64,000 nucleotides of DNA from Enterococcus sp. DIV1094 (GTDB lineage Bacteria; Bacillota; Bacilli; Lactobacillales; Enterococcaceae). Of the stretch, positions 9,046 to 18,688 are shown piece after piece; within the stretch, counting starts at the first letter, position 1, and each line of letters begins with the position of its first letter. A program made the translations under genes and the position numbers. The stretch spans positions 1-64,000 of the forward strand of contig NZ_CP147250.1 in assembly GCF_017316305.2 (NCBI RefSeq), written 5' to 3'. Under the pieces are notes generated by a model, which ran no database searches, was not told the DNA's origin, and saw nothing but the letters and a program-made list of their open reading frames with translations.

Positions 9046-11235
9046 TCATTCTTTGATTTTCAACGTCAATGCATTAAGTGCCACAACGACGGTACTCAAT
9101 GACATCAACACAGCTCCTACAGCTGGACTCAATAAAATCCCGATTGGTGCGAGAATTCCTGCTGCTAAGGGGATGGCAACAATATTGTAACCAGCTCCCC
9201 ACCATAGATTTTGGATCATTTTCTTTCTTGTTTGTTTTGCCAGATCCAAGAAATGCAAGATATCTTTTGGATCGCTGTTGATCAACACGACATCTGCCGA
9301 ATCAATGGCAATATCTGTTCCTGCACCAATGGCCATACCGATCGTTGCACGTGCTAAACTTGGTGCATCATTGATTCCATCACCGACCATGATGACTTTT
9401 TTGCCTTGTTCTTGATAACGTTTGACGATGGCTTCTTTGTCGTTTGGCAACAATCCACCATAATACTCTTCGATCCCTAAGTATTGCGCAACGACTTCTG
9501 CTGCATGTTGATTGTCTCCTGTCAGCATCACCGGAGTGATTTTTCTTTCTTTAAGGCTTTGAATAAAGCTTTTCGCTTCTGGTTTGATGATATCGCCTAA
9601 GGCAACCAAACCAACTAAACGATCATTGATCAATAGAAAACTGACTGTATTTCCTTGTTCTTCATAAGGCGTCAAGCGTTCTTTTGGGAACGCAAGTCCT
9701 AAACGTTTGATTTCTTTTTCGTTAACTACTTTGATTGTTTTATCTTCTACTGTTCCAGTCAAGCCGACACCTGAAAGATTTTTTTGGTTTTCGGCTTGAT
9801 AAGGAGAAATATTTTGTTCTTTCAAATACCGCATGATACCAATCGCTAACGGATGGTTGGCATTCGCTTCTAAGGCACCTAGATATTTCAATAGTTCTTC
9901 TTCGGAATAACTATCGTCCAAACGTTCAACACCGGTCACAGTAAATTTTCCTTCAGTTAATGTACCAGTTTTATCCAACATGATAACATCAAGTTCATTG
10001 GCTTGTTCTAATGCCTGACGACTTTTAAGCAACAGTCCATTTTTAGCCGCAATGGAAGTCGAACGTGCAACAACTAGAGGTATCGCTAAACCTAACGCAT
10101 GCGGACAGGCGATAATAAAGACGGTGACCATTCGTTCTAATGCAGTTGGTAGATCGGTCAATACAAGCCAAACAACGAAAGCTAAAATTCCTGCGACCAA
10201 CGCCACATAAAACAACCATTTCGCCACTTTGTCAGATAGCGATTCTAATTTGGATTTTTCTCCTTGTGCTTGACGAACCATATCCATGACTTTGGCTAAA
10301 TAACTATTTTCACCTGTTCCAGTTACTTCGATCTCGATAGTGCCATCGCCATTGATCGAACCACCGATCACTCGATCATCGACTTGTTTTTTGACTCCTT
10401 TTGACTCACCCGTTACGGCAGATTCGTCGACGATCGTTTTCCCTTTGAGAATCGTCCCGTCGGTTGGCATTTTATCTCCTGCTCGAACGACTAAGCGATC
10501 GCCCTCTTGTACTTCTTTTAAGGAAATTGTTTCTTCAGTCCCATCTGTTCGTAATCGTTTGACGGTTTCTGGTAATAGTTCTGCTAATTTTTGTAAAGCA
10601 TTACTTGCATTAGAAACGGCACTCATTTCGATCCAATGCCCTAATAACATGATGACGATCAACGTTGCTAATTCCCAGAAAAAATCCATCACATGTGTAT
10701 GCGGATTGATGAGATTTGCAATAAAGGAATAGAGACTGTACACATATGCTACAGTGATCCCCATAGCAATCAACGTCATCATAGCAGGACTTTTTTGTTT
10801 TAGTTCCATCTTAGCGCCGCTTAAAAACGGTTGTCCACCGTAGATGAATAAAATCGTTGCTAGGATCAAAACGATCCAATCAGAGCCAGGAAAAGTCACT
10901 TGGAAGGGAAATTCCATGCCCATCATCGGAGAAAACAAGATAATCGGAATCGCTAGCAACAATGACAACCAAAATTTTTGTTTGAAATTCCCCATGTGCA
11001 TCGAATGATCCATCCCACCGCCCATATGGTCATGCCCCATTGAGTCATGATCCATTGAACGATGGTTCATCGAATGATGGTCAGGCCCCATTGCCTCGTG
11101 GTTCATTTTTTCATGATCCATGCCCATATGAGCCATCGGTTGATAGTCCATCTTATTTGTCCTGTTCGTTTGTTGCTTCGTTTCATCATGATGATGTTCG
11201 TGCATCTTTCCTTTTTCTTGCTCGTTCATTTTCAT
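9046..11235 (-). CDS. copB: Copper/silver-exporting P1B-type ATPase CopB
   Basis: This ATPase has 729 residues. The N-terminal region of about 85 residues is rich in His and Met (HEHHHDE and repeated MDHxxM units), typical of CopB. The membrane metal site is CPH (FIIACPHALGLAIP) rather than CPC, the P1B-3 signature. The TGES loop is intact (DESAVTGES). The phosphorylation motif is DKTGTLTEG and the hinge is MVGDGINDAP. E. hirae CopB exports Cu+/Ag+ and the text is very close to it. It is the last gene of copYZAB, 25 bp after copA. Confidence 0.95.
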   Translation of the reverse strand: MKMNEQEKGKMHEHHHDETKQQTNRTNKMDYQPMAHMGMDHEKMNHEAMGPDHHSMNHRSMDHDSMGHDHMGGGMDHSMHMGNFKQKFWLSLLLAIPIILFSPMMGMEFPFQVTFPGSDWIVLILATILFIYGGQPFLSGAKMELKQKSPAMMTLIAMGITVAYVYSLYSFIANLINPHTHVMDFFWELATLIVIMLLGHWIEMSAVSNASNALQKLAELLPETVKRLRTDGTEETISLKEVQEGDRLVVRAGDKMPTDGTILKGKTIVDESAVTGESKGVKKQVDDRVIGGSINGDGTIEIEVTGTGENSYLAKVMDMVRQAQGEKSKLESLSDKVAKWLFYVALVAGILAFVVWLVLTDLPTALERMVTVFIIACPHALGLAIPLVVARSTSIAAKNGLLLKSRQALEQANELDVIMLDKTGTLTEGKFTVTGVERLDDSYSEEELLKYLGALEANANHPLAIGIMRYLKEQNISPYQAENQKNLSGVGLTGTVEDKTIKVVNEKEIKRLGLAFPKERLTPYEEQGNTVSFLLINDRLVGLVALGDIIKPEAKSFIQSLKERKITPVMLTGDNQHAAEVVAQYLGIEEYYGGLLPNDKEAIVKRYQEQGKKVIMVGDGINDAPSLARATIGMAIGAGTDIAIDSADVVLINSDPKDILHFLDLAKQTRKKMIQNLWWGAGYNIVAIPLAAGILAPIGILLSPAVGAVLMSLSTVVVALNALTLKIKE

Positions 11236-11260
11236 CCTGTCCTTTCCTTTTTTGAACCGC

Positions 11261-13444
11261 TTATTTCTTCATTTTTTGGTTTAGACTCAATGAATTTAGT
11301 AATACACTGATTGAGCTGAACGCCATCGCTCCTCCGGCGATAATTGGATTCAATAGGCCAAAAGCAGCAAATGGGATACTGACAACATTATAGATAAATG
11401 CCCAAAATAAGTTTTGTTTGATTTTTTTCAGAGTTACACTTGAAAGCTCGATCGTTTGTCCAATCGATGACAGTTGACTATTCATCAACGTCACATCAGC
11501 CGTTTCCATGGCAATATCTGTTCCACTGCCCATGGCGATGCCGACATTTGCTAACGCCAATGCGGGTGCATCGTTGATCCCATCACCAACCATACCTACT
11601 TGTTTTCCTTCTTTTTGCAGTTTTTCAACATAGCCGGCTTTTTCGTCAGGTAACACTTCAGCAAAGATGTTTTCAGCTGGAATACCAACTTCTTGTCCAA
11701 TCGTTGTTGCGACAGATTGATTGTCCCCAGTGACCATATAGACTGCCAAACCTTGTTCTTGTAACTGTTTGATCGCCAGTTGCGCGTGTTCTTTGATTTG
11801 GTCAGCGACAGCGATCAAGCCCAATACTTGTTTGTCATCTGCGAGAAACATCACGGTTTTTCCTTGACGTTCTAATTGTAACGCTTGTTCTTGATAAGCT
11901 TCAAATGAAACGTTCATCTCCACCAAACGTTTTCTTGTACCAATAAAATAAGATTTTCCATTGACTTCTCCACTGATCCCAGCACCCGGATGCGCTTTAG
12001 CCTGAAGGACAGGTAGTGTAGGAATCGATTGTTCTTTTCCATAATTGACGATTGCTTTTCCTAGAGGATGCTCTGACCCTTGCTCTAATGTCGCTGCAAT
12101 CGCTAAAACTTCTTCGTCTCCGATCACGTCTGTAACGACTGGTTTTCCTTGCGTGATCGTGCCGGTCTTATCTAAAAGGATCGTGTCAAGATGTGTCGCA
12201 GCTTCTAGTGCCTCGCCACCTTTGATCAAAATGCCCTTTCGTGCGCCTAAACCAGTGCCAACCATGATAGCCGTTGGCGTAGCCAAGCCTAATGCACAAG
12301 GACAAGCAATCACCAGAACTGACACACTATGGATCACCGCAAGTTCCCAATTGCGTGTAAATATTCCTGTTAATACTAAAGTGAAAAAAGCGATAACTAA
12401 CACGATCGGTACAAAAATACCAGAAATCTTATCAGCGATTTTTTGGATCGGTGCTTTGCTTCCTTGTGCATCTTCCACCATTTGGATGATTTGTGAAAGC
12501 ACCGTGCCTTTGCCCACTTGGGTCACTGTCATTTCAAGAAGACCGGTTGAATTGATCGTTCCACCAAAAAGCAAATCACCTGGCTTTTTCTCAACTGGCA
12601 CACTTTCACCCATCAACATCCCTTCATCGATCGCACTGTCGCCTTTTATGACTTTTCCATCTGTTGGGATTTGTTCCCCTGGACGAACCAATAAGACATC
12701 CCCAATAACGACCTCTTCGATCGGGATAGTTTTTTCTTCGCCATTTTTGATGATTTGAGCTGTTTTTTTCTGGAGAGACATCAACTGTTTGATTGCATCA
12801 CCAGTTTTATTTTTAGCCGTATGTTCTAAATATTTCCCTAATAAGATCAGCGTGATGATCATATTACTACTCTCAAAATACAGATCTGAAGAATGCGTAC
12901 TAAAGAAGCCATTGTACACACTTAGAACAAACGCAGCAGTCGTACCGATTGCAACCAAGACATCCATATTTGGTGCATTCGTTTTAATGGCATGATAGGC
13001 ACCTTCATAAAAACGCCAGCCAATATAAAACTGGACAGGAATCGCCAAGATCAGTTGGACCCATGGATCATGGAAGAAGTGGACGAGATTTCCATGGAAA
13101 CCTAACATCATGGCAATCATTGCGATCATCATAGGAAAAGTTAAAATAGACCCTATGATGACATCACGTTTCATGTTTTTTAAATAGGTGCGTTTTTCTT
13201 CAGCAATTTTTTGCTTATGTGCCTCGTCATATAAAATCGCCCCATAACCAATCGTTTCGACACTTCGAATCAAATCTTCGATGGATACTTCTTGATAATT
13301 GATCGTCGCCTTTTCTGTTGCTAGATTGACCGTAGCGGTCAAAACTCCGGGTTGTTCTTTCAATTCCTTTTCGATGCGTGCTGCACAATTTGCGCAAGTC
13401 ATTCCAGTAATCACGAGTGTGTCTTTTTTAGCTGTATTCTCCAT
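11261..13444 (-). CDS. copA: Copper-transporting P1B-type ATPase CopA
   Basis: This ATPase has 727 residues, the same length as E. hirae CopA. One N-terminal metal-binding domain carries GMTCANC (C17, C20). The membrane site is CPC (C381, C383). The phosphorylation motif DKTGTITQG has its aspartate at D425. MVGDGINDAP is in the hinge. ATG at 13444 is preferred to a TTG one codon earlier; it overlaps the copZ stop (TGATG). Oddity: the actuator loop reads MGES (M278) where the family has TGES; the other three P-type ATPases in the window keep TGE. The change could weaken dephosphorylation, be tolerated, or be a sequence error. Confidence 0.95.
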   Translation of the reverse strand: MENTAKKDTLVITGMTCANCAARIEKELKEQPGVLTATVNLATEKATINYQEVSIEDLIRSVETIGYGAILYDEAHKQKIAEEKRTYLKNMKRDVIIGSILTFPMMIAMIAMMLGFHGNLVHFFHDPWVQLILAIPVQFYIGWRFYEGAYHAIKTNAPNMDVLVAIGTTAAFVLSVYNGFFSTHSSDLYFESSNMIITLILLGKYLEHTAKNKTGDAIKQLMSLQKKTAQIIKNGEEKTIPIEEVVIGDVLLVRPGEQIPTDGKVIKGDSAIDEGMLMGESVPVEKKPGDLLFGGTINSTGLLEMTVTQVGKGTVLSQIIQMVEDAQGSKAPIQKIADKISGIFVPIVLVIAFFTLVLTGIFTRNWELAVIHSVSVLVIACPCALGLATPTAIMVGTGLGARKGILIKGGEALEAATHLDTILLDKTGTITQGKPVVTDVIGDEEVLAIAATLEQGSEHPLGKAIVNYGKEQSIPTLPVLQAKAHPGAGISGEVNGKSYFIGTRKRLVEMNVSFEAYQEQALQLERQGKTVMFLADDKQVLGLIAVADQIKEHAQLAIKQLQEQGLAVYMVTGDNQSVATTIGQEVGIPAENIFAEVLPDEKAGYVEKLQKEGKQVGMVGDGINDAPALALANVGIAMGSGTDIAMETADVTLMNSQLSSIGQTIELSSVTLKKIKQNLFWAFIYNVVSIPFAAFGLLNPIIAGGAMAFSSISVLLNSLSLNQKMKK

Positions 13445-13653
13445 CAAATCACCTCTGCTTGGTAACCTAGATCATTGATCGCTTGACAGATCGTCAACGG
13501 TTGGATCACCGTTTCATCTAACGTTACAGTTCCTATCTCTTTTTTTAAGTGAACGTTGACTTTTTTTACACCTGGTAATGCCTTTACTGTCTCTTCTACT
13601 CGTGAAACGCAATGGTTACAGCTCATTCCGTTGATTTTTAATTTTGTTTTCAT
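13444..13653 (-). CDS. copZ: Copper chaperone CopZ
   Basis: This is a protein of 69 residues with one HMA fold. The metal-binding motif is GMSCNHC (C12, C15). In E. hirae, CopZ carries Cu+ in the cytosol, hands it to CopY to release it from DNA, and docks with CopA. GGAGG lies 9 nt before the ATG. It follows copY by 13 bp and overlaps the copA start by 1 nt. Confidence 0.95.
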   Translation of the reverse strand: MKTKLKINGMSCNHCVSRVEETVKALPGVKKVNVHLKKEIGTVTLDETVIQPLTICQAINDLGYQAEVI

Positions 13654-13666
13654 CTTTTCATTCCTC

Positions 13667-14107
13667 CTAGTCGTGTTGGTGGCAATTGCATTGTCCTGGG
13701 ATACAATTGCACTGGATCGTTGCTACGGGTTCTTTTTGTTTTAGCTCTGCCAGGATCTGATCGATGTCCGCTTGCGTCAAAGTTGCTTCTGAAACAAGGT
13801 CTGCAATCGTCTCTCCGACTTTCTTAGCACAAATATGTGAGAATAAATTTTCTGCGGCACTTTGCACCGTTTCCGATTCAGACACCGCTGGATGATAGAT
13901 AAATTTTTTCCCTTCTTGTTCTGTCCAAATCGCTTCTTTTTTGACAAGGCGCCCTAAGAGCGTTTTGACCGTTGCTGATTTCCACCCCATCGATTCTGAA
14001 AGGATCTGTGTGATTTCTTGGGCAGTTGTGTTTTGTAATGTCCACACCACACGCATGATCTCCCATTCTGAATCACTGATTTTGATTGGCTTTTTCAATG
14101 CTTCCAT
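13667..14107 (-). CDS. copY: Copper-responsive repressor CopY
   Basis: This is a BlaI/MecI-type repressor of 146 residues. The N-terminal winged helix (about residues 8-75) includes [14 protein letters not shown] and [18 protein letters not shown]. The C-terminus has the metal hook CxCx4CxC (C133, C135, C140, C142), which binds Zn2+ in the repressing form and Cu+ in the released form. It is the first gene of copYZAB. Two cop boxes lie directly upstream, so the operon is autoregulated. A Shine-Dalgarno GAGG lies 8 nt before the ATG. Confidence 0.95.
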   Translation of the reverse strand: MEALKKPIKISDSEWEIMRVVWTLQNTTAQEITQILSESMGWKSATVKTLLGRLVKKEAIWTEQEGKKFIYHPAVSESETVQSAAENLFSHICAKKVGETIADLVSEATLTQADIDQILAELKQKEPVATIQCNCIPGQCNCHQHD

Positions 14108-14125
14108 ATGTATCGCCTCTTTTCC

Positions 14126-14185
14126 GTTTACAAATGTAAACTTAATTTCTATCTAAAGATTACACTTGTAAACGAAAGTTGTCAA
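14126..14185 (-). promoter_or_regulatory. cop operon promoter with two CopY boxes
   Basis: On the minus strand, the -35 TTGACA (14180-14185), a 17-bp spacer and the -10 TAATCT (14157-14162) form the promoter. Two cop boxes of consensus TACAnnTGTA lie at 14161-14170 (within the spacer) and 14129-14138 (downstream of the -10). Their centres are 32 bp apart. This is the arrangement known for E. hirae cop. The -35 overlaps the end of the upstream gene. Confidence 0.92.
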
Positions 14186-14715
14186 CTACTTTTGTTTCGC
14201 CATTTTTCTAAAAATGCTTTTTGCTGATGTGGCCCATCTAAAATAACTACTTTCGCCATTGCATCTTGTTCGGTTAGCTTTTTAAGAGCCAATGGTTCTT
14301 TCTCTTTTCTGTACCGCCAAACATACCGCAAAAAATCCAGATACTCCTGATCGAATTTTTCTTTGAATTCTTCTGGAACATCTGGACGTGTACGTTTATC
14401 TAATTTGCGTTTGATCGACCGCTTGATTACCCGATAGATCGCATGGTGTCTCGGCAAGCGAAGCAATAGAATCAAGTCTGCTTGTTCGATTCGCTCTTTG
14501 GCGATTGATAGATAGTTCCCTTCGATGATCCAATCGCTATTATCTGCCATAAAACGTTCTTGTTCCTGAAACAACCAACGTTCTGCTTCTTTATCATAAT
14601 CCGTTTTGAGCCACAGCCGATCAAGTGCTAGAAGTGGGCTTCCTGTCATTTTTTGCAAACTTCTGGCAAGCGTAGATTTCCCAGCACCGGATTGTCCCAT
14701 GATCATGATTTTCAT
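14182..14715 (-). CDS. P-loop nucleotide kinase-like protein (FlaR/topology-modulation family)
   Basis: The protein has 177 residues. The Walker A motif GQSGAGKST (about residues 7-15) opens an adenylate-kinase-like fold. LALDRLWLKTDY and WIIEGNYLS match the family annotated as DNA topology modulation protein FlaR. LILLRLPRHHAIYRVIKR follows. The family belongs to the small kinases of unproven substrate, and the historical topology name is weakly supported. GGGGGG lies 6 nt before the ATG. The cop promoter overlaps its 3' end. Confidence 0.75.
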   Translation of the reverse strand: MKIMIMGQSGAGKSTLARSLQKMTGSPLLALDRLWLKTDYDKEAERWLFQEQERFMADNSDWIIEGNYLSIAKERIEQADLILLLRLPRHHAIYRVIKRSIKRKLDKRTRPDVPEEFKEKFDQEYLDFLRYVWRYRKEKEPLALKKLTEQDAMAKVVILDGPHQQKAFLEKWRNKSS

Positions 14716-14771
14716 CTTTTGCCCCCCTTAAATCAGTTTTTCTTTATTCTACCTTTAATCCGTAATAACGC

Positions 14772-14807
14772 AAAAAGAAACCGAATCAATCGTTGGATTG
14801 ATTCGGT
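14772..14807 (-). terminator. Terminator of the amino-acid permease
   Basis: The 12-bp stem ACCGAATCAATC/GATTGATTCGGT with a 4-nt loop (14780-14807) is followed by TTTCTTTTT on the minus strand. Confidence 0.87.
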
Positions 14808-14818
14808 CATCACTATTG

Positions 14819-16282
14819 TTATAGTTGAGTAACTGGTTGTTTCACTTCATTTTTCTTTTTATCACGACGTGCGATCGCTGGCAAGATCATGCCTAGTAAA
14901 ATCAAGATGATCGGTGTCACGATATTTGAGATCAATTGGAACCACCAAGCTTTTGGATCAGCGGCGTATTCCACTTTTGGAACCATTCCCAAAATACATG
15001 CAAACGCAGTGAAAGCAAAACACCAAGCACCAAAGATGAAGCCAACTTTTGGATTTTTCACGAATTTATATTCAGACGTGAATTTTTTGTATGCTTTGTT
15101 CAACATCATGTAAGCTAAGAATACCCACAAGTAACGCATCGGCATAACGACTGAATTCAAGTTCGTCAACCATTTGACTAATTCATTCATATCTTTGATA
15201 CCGACGATCGGTAAGAGGATGATGATCCCTACTAAAATACCTGTGAACATATAACCGTTCACTAATGTACCTTTGCTGTTGCGTTTACGTAACCAGCTTG
15301 GGACAAACTCTGGATCTGCATCTGCTAATAAAATCTTCAATGGCGCATCGATTGAAAAAGCCAAGGCAGAGATCTGACCGACCATGTTCGTCAATGCATA
15401 GATGATCATCAACAGATTACCAATACCGTAATAGTTACCTAAGATTTGGAAGGCACTGTATGCACCATTTGCCATTAAATCTTTTGGAATATTATCACTT
15501 GCAAACAACATACCCATTGCGACAGAACCTAAAACGGCACAGATTCCTACCATTGCAGCTAAGAAAATCATCCCTTTAGGAAATTCTTTTGCAGGGTTAC
15601 GCGTTGAATTAACATAAGGAGAGATTTTTTCAGCGCCCCCTACAGCAAAAACAAGCATGGAGACAGTTGTGAAGTAGCCAAAATCAAACTTAGGAATATA
15701 CGTTTGGACTTGATTCATATTCGCTGTCGCAAATTCCATCGTTGGATTGATGAATGGTGCAGTGACAGCAAGTAAAATGAATAATAATGACATGACAAAC
15801 ATTGCTGTACCCGCTAAACCACCAATTACTTTCAACGTAGATAAACCTTTAGTTGATAAATACAAGAAAGCTAAGAAAATGATCAATGAGATAACTGCGA
15901 CCATTTGGACGGACATCGTATTGACGATATCGCCATTTCCTTGGACTGCCCACCCAGCAGCAATCAAGATTGCTTGCGGTTTTTGTGCTAAATATGGAAT
16001 ATGCACGACCCAGTAAGTCCAAGCAGCATAGTAAGCTAAGCGTTTATTTGACGTGGTATTTTCTACCCAAGAACTAACGCCACCTTTACTATCTTTAAAT
16101 GCTGATCCTAATTGACCAACGATCAGAGCATAGGGGATAAAATAAATTGCTAGGATCAATAGCCAAGAAGTGATTACTGAAATCCCTTGTTGCGCGTAGT
16201 TATTGACGACATTCCCCATACCCCAGACCATGTTGAATGCAATCAATGCTACTGTAAACCAGCGCAGTTGTTTTTCGTTCAT
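14819..16282 (-). CDS. Amino-acid permease, APC superfamily (glutamate/GABA-type)
   Basis: This is a membrane protein of 487 residues with about 12 hydrophobic helices. The first half resembles GadC/YjeM-type antiporters: NMVWGMGNVVNNY in helix 1, then KGGVSSWVE and VFAVGGAEKISPYV. The C-terminal tail is basic (ARRDKKKNEVK). The family moves amino acids across the membrane, often as antiporters. The substrate cannot be read from the sequence. It is monocistronic, with a terminator 3' and a promoter about 40 bp 5' of the start. AAAGGAG precedes the ATG. Confidence 0.75.
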   Translation of the reverse strand: MNEKQLRWFTVALIAFNMVWGMGNVVNNYAQQGISVITSWLLILAIYFIPYALIVGQLGSAFKDSKGGVSSWVENTTSNKRLAYYAAWTYWVVHIPYLAQKPQAILIAAGWAVQGNGDIVNTMSVQMVAVISLIIFLAFLYLSTKGLSTLKVIGGLAGTAMFVMSLLFILLAVTAPFINPTMEFATANMNQVQTYIPKFDFGYFTTVSMLVFAVGGAEKISPYVNSTRNPAKEFPKGMIFLAAMVGICAVLGSVAMGMLFASDNIPKDLMANGAYSAFQILGNYYGIGNLLMIIYALTNMVGQISALAFSIDAPLKILLADADPEFVPSWLRKRNSKGTLVNGYMFTGILVGIIILLPIVGIKDMNELVKWLTNLNSVVMPMRYLWVFLAYMMLNKAYKKFTSEYKFVKNPKVGFIFGAWCFAFTAFACILGMVPKVEYAADPKAWWFQLISNIVTPIILILLGMILPAIARRDKKKNEVKQPVTQL

Positions 16283-16520
16283 CTGATTTCTCCTTTAAAA
16301 ATATTTAATAATTAATCATTGACTATCATATTCAATTTTTTTATTGTTTACAACACTTCGTTATTTTATTTGTGGATTATTTTAGGTAAAACACATCGTT
16401 TTTACATTTTATTTTCATTTTAGACTAAAACTCCCCTTATATAAGCGCATAAAAAAGATTTATTTTCTAACTATTTTGGAATTTTCAGAACAATTAAAAT
16501 ATTCCAGTTATTTTAAGCGC
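16283..16520 (-). promoter_or_regulatory. Upstream region of the permease gene
   Basis: This AT-rich gap between the permease and the cadA terminator has no gene. On the minus strand TTGTAA, a 17-bp spacer and TATGAT form a likely promoter close to the start. A sequence at 16480-16494 matches the CodY box AATTTTCWGAAAATT at 13 of 15 positions, but it lies about 150 bp upstream of the promoter, so its relevance is uncertain. Confidence 0.45.
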
Positions 16521-16559
16521 AAAAAACCACAGTCCTCACTTTACTGATTCCTGTGGTTT
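16521..16559 (-). terminator. Terminator of cadA
   Basis: The 9-bp stem AAACCACAG/CTGTGGTTT (16524-16532 and 16551-16559) is followed by a run of T on the minus strand. Confidence 0.85.
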
Positions 16560-16584
16560 ATCGTTGCTTTTTTGAATATTTCGT

Positions 16585-18663
16585 TTACTTTTTGACAGAG
16601 AGGCCACGCATCGCATTTAATACAGCGATAAGCGTCACACCGACATCGGCAAAGACGGCATTTCCCATCGAAGCATAACCAATTGCACCAAGAATCAACA
16701 CGATCACTTTTACGCCGATAGCAAACGCGATATTTTGCTTGACGATTCTCAACGTTTTTCTTGAAAGTTTGATTGCCTCTGCTAGTTTTGATGGTTCATC
16801 GTTCATGATCACGACATCGGCTGCTTCAATTGCCGCATCACTGCCCAAGCCTCCCATAGCGATTCCGACATCCGCTCGAGCTAAGACTGGGGCATCATTG
16901 ATCCCATCGCCGACAAACGCGGTTTTTTGTGATGTGTCGTGCATCAGCGCTTCTAACTTCTCAACCTTATCTTCAGGAAGCAGTTCACTATAGACTGTAT
17001 CGACCCCTACCTCTTTTGCGACTTGTTCCGCAATGCTTTGAGCATCTCCAGTCAACATCGCCGTCTTTTTGACACCGACTTGCTTCAATGTCTCGATCGC
17101 TAATGTTGCATCTGGTTTGATCGTATCAGCAATGACTAAATACCCCATTACTTGATTATCGATCGCTAAATAAATCAAAGTGCCAATTTCATGAGGATTT
17201 GCTTGCTTGATTTTAAAACGAGCGAGTAATTTTTGATTGCCGACAAGTACATCTCGTCCTTCGATTTGTGCTTTGATTCCTTCACCAGCAATTTCTTCTG
17301 GTGTTTCAATCTCATATATTGGCCCACTATATGCATCCATGACCGCCTTAGCGATTGGATGTGTCGAAAGATTTTCAAGACTGGCAATGTACTTCATGAA
17401 CGCTTTTTCGTCCATGTCTGAAACGATTTTTTGTACCGAAAAATCACCCTTCGTCAATGTGCCTGTTTTATCAAATACGACCGTTTCTGTACGAGCTAAA
17501 AGTTCTAAATAATTGCCGCCCTTTACGAGTATCCCTTGTTTACTAGCTCCTCCGATCCCGCCAAAAAAGCTAAGTGGGACAGAGATCACTAACGCACAGG
17601 GACAAGAGATCACAAGAAACGTCAACGCTCGATAGATCCATTCAGAAAATTCTTCTCCAAAAAGGAATGGTGGGACGATAGCTAAAAGAACAGCTAGAGC
17701 GACAACGATCGGCGTATAATAACGAGCAAATTTAGTGATAAATTTTTCAGCTGGTGCCTTTTTACTACTTGCTGTTTCGACTAATTCCAATAATTTACTG
17801 ATTGTTGAATTTTCATAACTTTTTACTACTTCGATCGTTAATGGCTGCGTCTTGTTGATAAAACCACTTAGTACTGTTTCTCCACTTATAACTTCTTTTG
17901 GCAATGATTCTCCTGTCAATGCTGAAGTATCTACGAGTGATTGCCCTTTGATGATCTTTCCATCTAACGGAATCCTTTCACCAGGTTTGACCATGAGCGT
18001 TTCACCAATCTGCACTTCTTCAGGTTGCATACTTACTAAGCCACTTTCAGTGATCACATGTGCAATTTCTGGTCGGATCGCCATCAAGTTGCGAATCGAG
18101 CGACGTGACTGATCGACAGCGAAATGTTGAAAATATTCGCCAATTTGATAAAACAACATCACAGCGACTGCTTCTGGATATTCACCAATCAACATCGCAC
18201 CGATCGTTGCAATCGACATCAAGAAATTTTCATCAAATACCTGTCCTTTACGAATATTCACGATTGCTTGTTGAATGACATCAAATCCGATGAGAACAAA
18301 AATGGCAAAGAACGTAATGAAACGGATTGGCTCTGCTGGTTGCCATAAAAATAAGACGAGTAAGCCAAGTGAAGCAAGTACGATCCGCCATAGCGTCGTA
18401 TTTTTTTCGCTTTCAACTTGCTTATTTTTCAGTTGCGGATTTTTTTTCACTTCTGTAACTGTCACATCTGGTTCTAAACGATTGATTTCTTCTTTTGCTT
18501 TCTCCTCAATCGCTGAAATCATTGTTTCATCCGCCTCGATCATCATTTTACCAGTCGCAAAATTGACTGTTGCCTCTTTTACACCAGGTATTGCTTGTAC
18601 TTTCTTTTCAATTTTCATCGCACAATTTGCACAATCTAAACCTTGTAATTGATAACTTTTCAT
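16585..18663 (-). CDS. cadA: Zinc/cadmium/lead-exporting P1B-type ATPase
   Basis: This ATPase has 692 residues. One N-terminal metal-binding domain carries GLDCANC. The membrane site is CPC (VISCPCALVISVP), the actuator loop is TGES, the phosphorylation motif is DKTGTLTKG and the hinge is FVGDGINDAP. The last helix contains ADVGVTLIAVLNA, the DxG motif of the P1B-2 (Zn/Cd/Pb) class, which separates it from copper ATPases. The ATG at 18663 is preferred over one 8 codons upstream because GAGGAGGG lies 7-8 nt before it. Sites resembling ArsR/CzrA operators overlap its promoter. No metal sensor is adjacent, but a CzrA-like gene lies about 30 kb away. Confidence 0.9.
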   Translation of the reverse strand: MKSYQLQGLDCANCAMKIEKKVQAIPGVKEATVNFATGKMMIEADETMISAIEEKAKEEINRLEPDVTVTEVKKNPQLKNKQVESEKNTTLWRIVLASLGLLVLFLWQPAEPIRFITFFAIFVLIGFDVIQQAIVNIRKGQVFDENFLMSIATIGAMLIGEYPEAVAVMLFYQIGEYFQHFAVDQSRRSIRNLMAIRPEIAHVITESGLVSMQPEEVQIGETLMVKPGERIPLDGKIIKGQSLVDTSALTGESLPKEVISGETVLSGFINKTQPLTIEVVKSYENSTISKLLELVETASSKKAPAEKFITKFARYYTPIVVALAVLLAIVPPFLFGEEFSEWIYRALTFLVISCPCALVISVPLSFFGGIGGASKQGILVKGGNYLELLARTETVVFDKTGTLTKGDFSVQKIVSDMDEKAFMKYIASLENLSTHPIAKAVMDAYSGPIYEIETPEEIAGEGIKAQIEGRDVLVGNQKLLARFKIKQANPHEIGTLIYLAIDNQVMGYLVIADTIKPDATLAIETLKQVGVKKTAMLTGDAQSIAEQVAKEVGVDTVYSELLPEDKVEKLEALMHDTSQKTAFVGDGINDAPVLARADVGIAMGGLGSDAAIEAADVVIMNDEPSKLAEAIKLSRKTLRIVKQNIAFAIGVKVIVLILGAIGYASMGNAVFADVGVTLIAVLNAMRGLSVKK

Positions 18664-18688
18664 TTTAAGTCCCTCCTCACTAAACATA

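Noticed and set aside
10340..10732. 130-codon open frame on the + strand inside copB
   Set aside because: It is a shadow of copB without a ribosome site or recognisable domain.
12045..12758. 237-codon open frame on the + strand inside copA
   Set aside because: It is antisense to a fully conserved ATPase gene, has no ribosome site and its product looks like nothing known. Long antisense frames are common in such genes.
16480..16494. CodY-box-like sequence
   Set aside because: It has 13 of 15 matches but lies far upstream of the permease promoter and next to the cadA terminator, so it was kept only as a remark.
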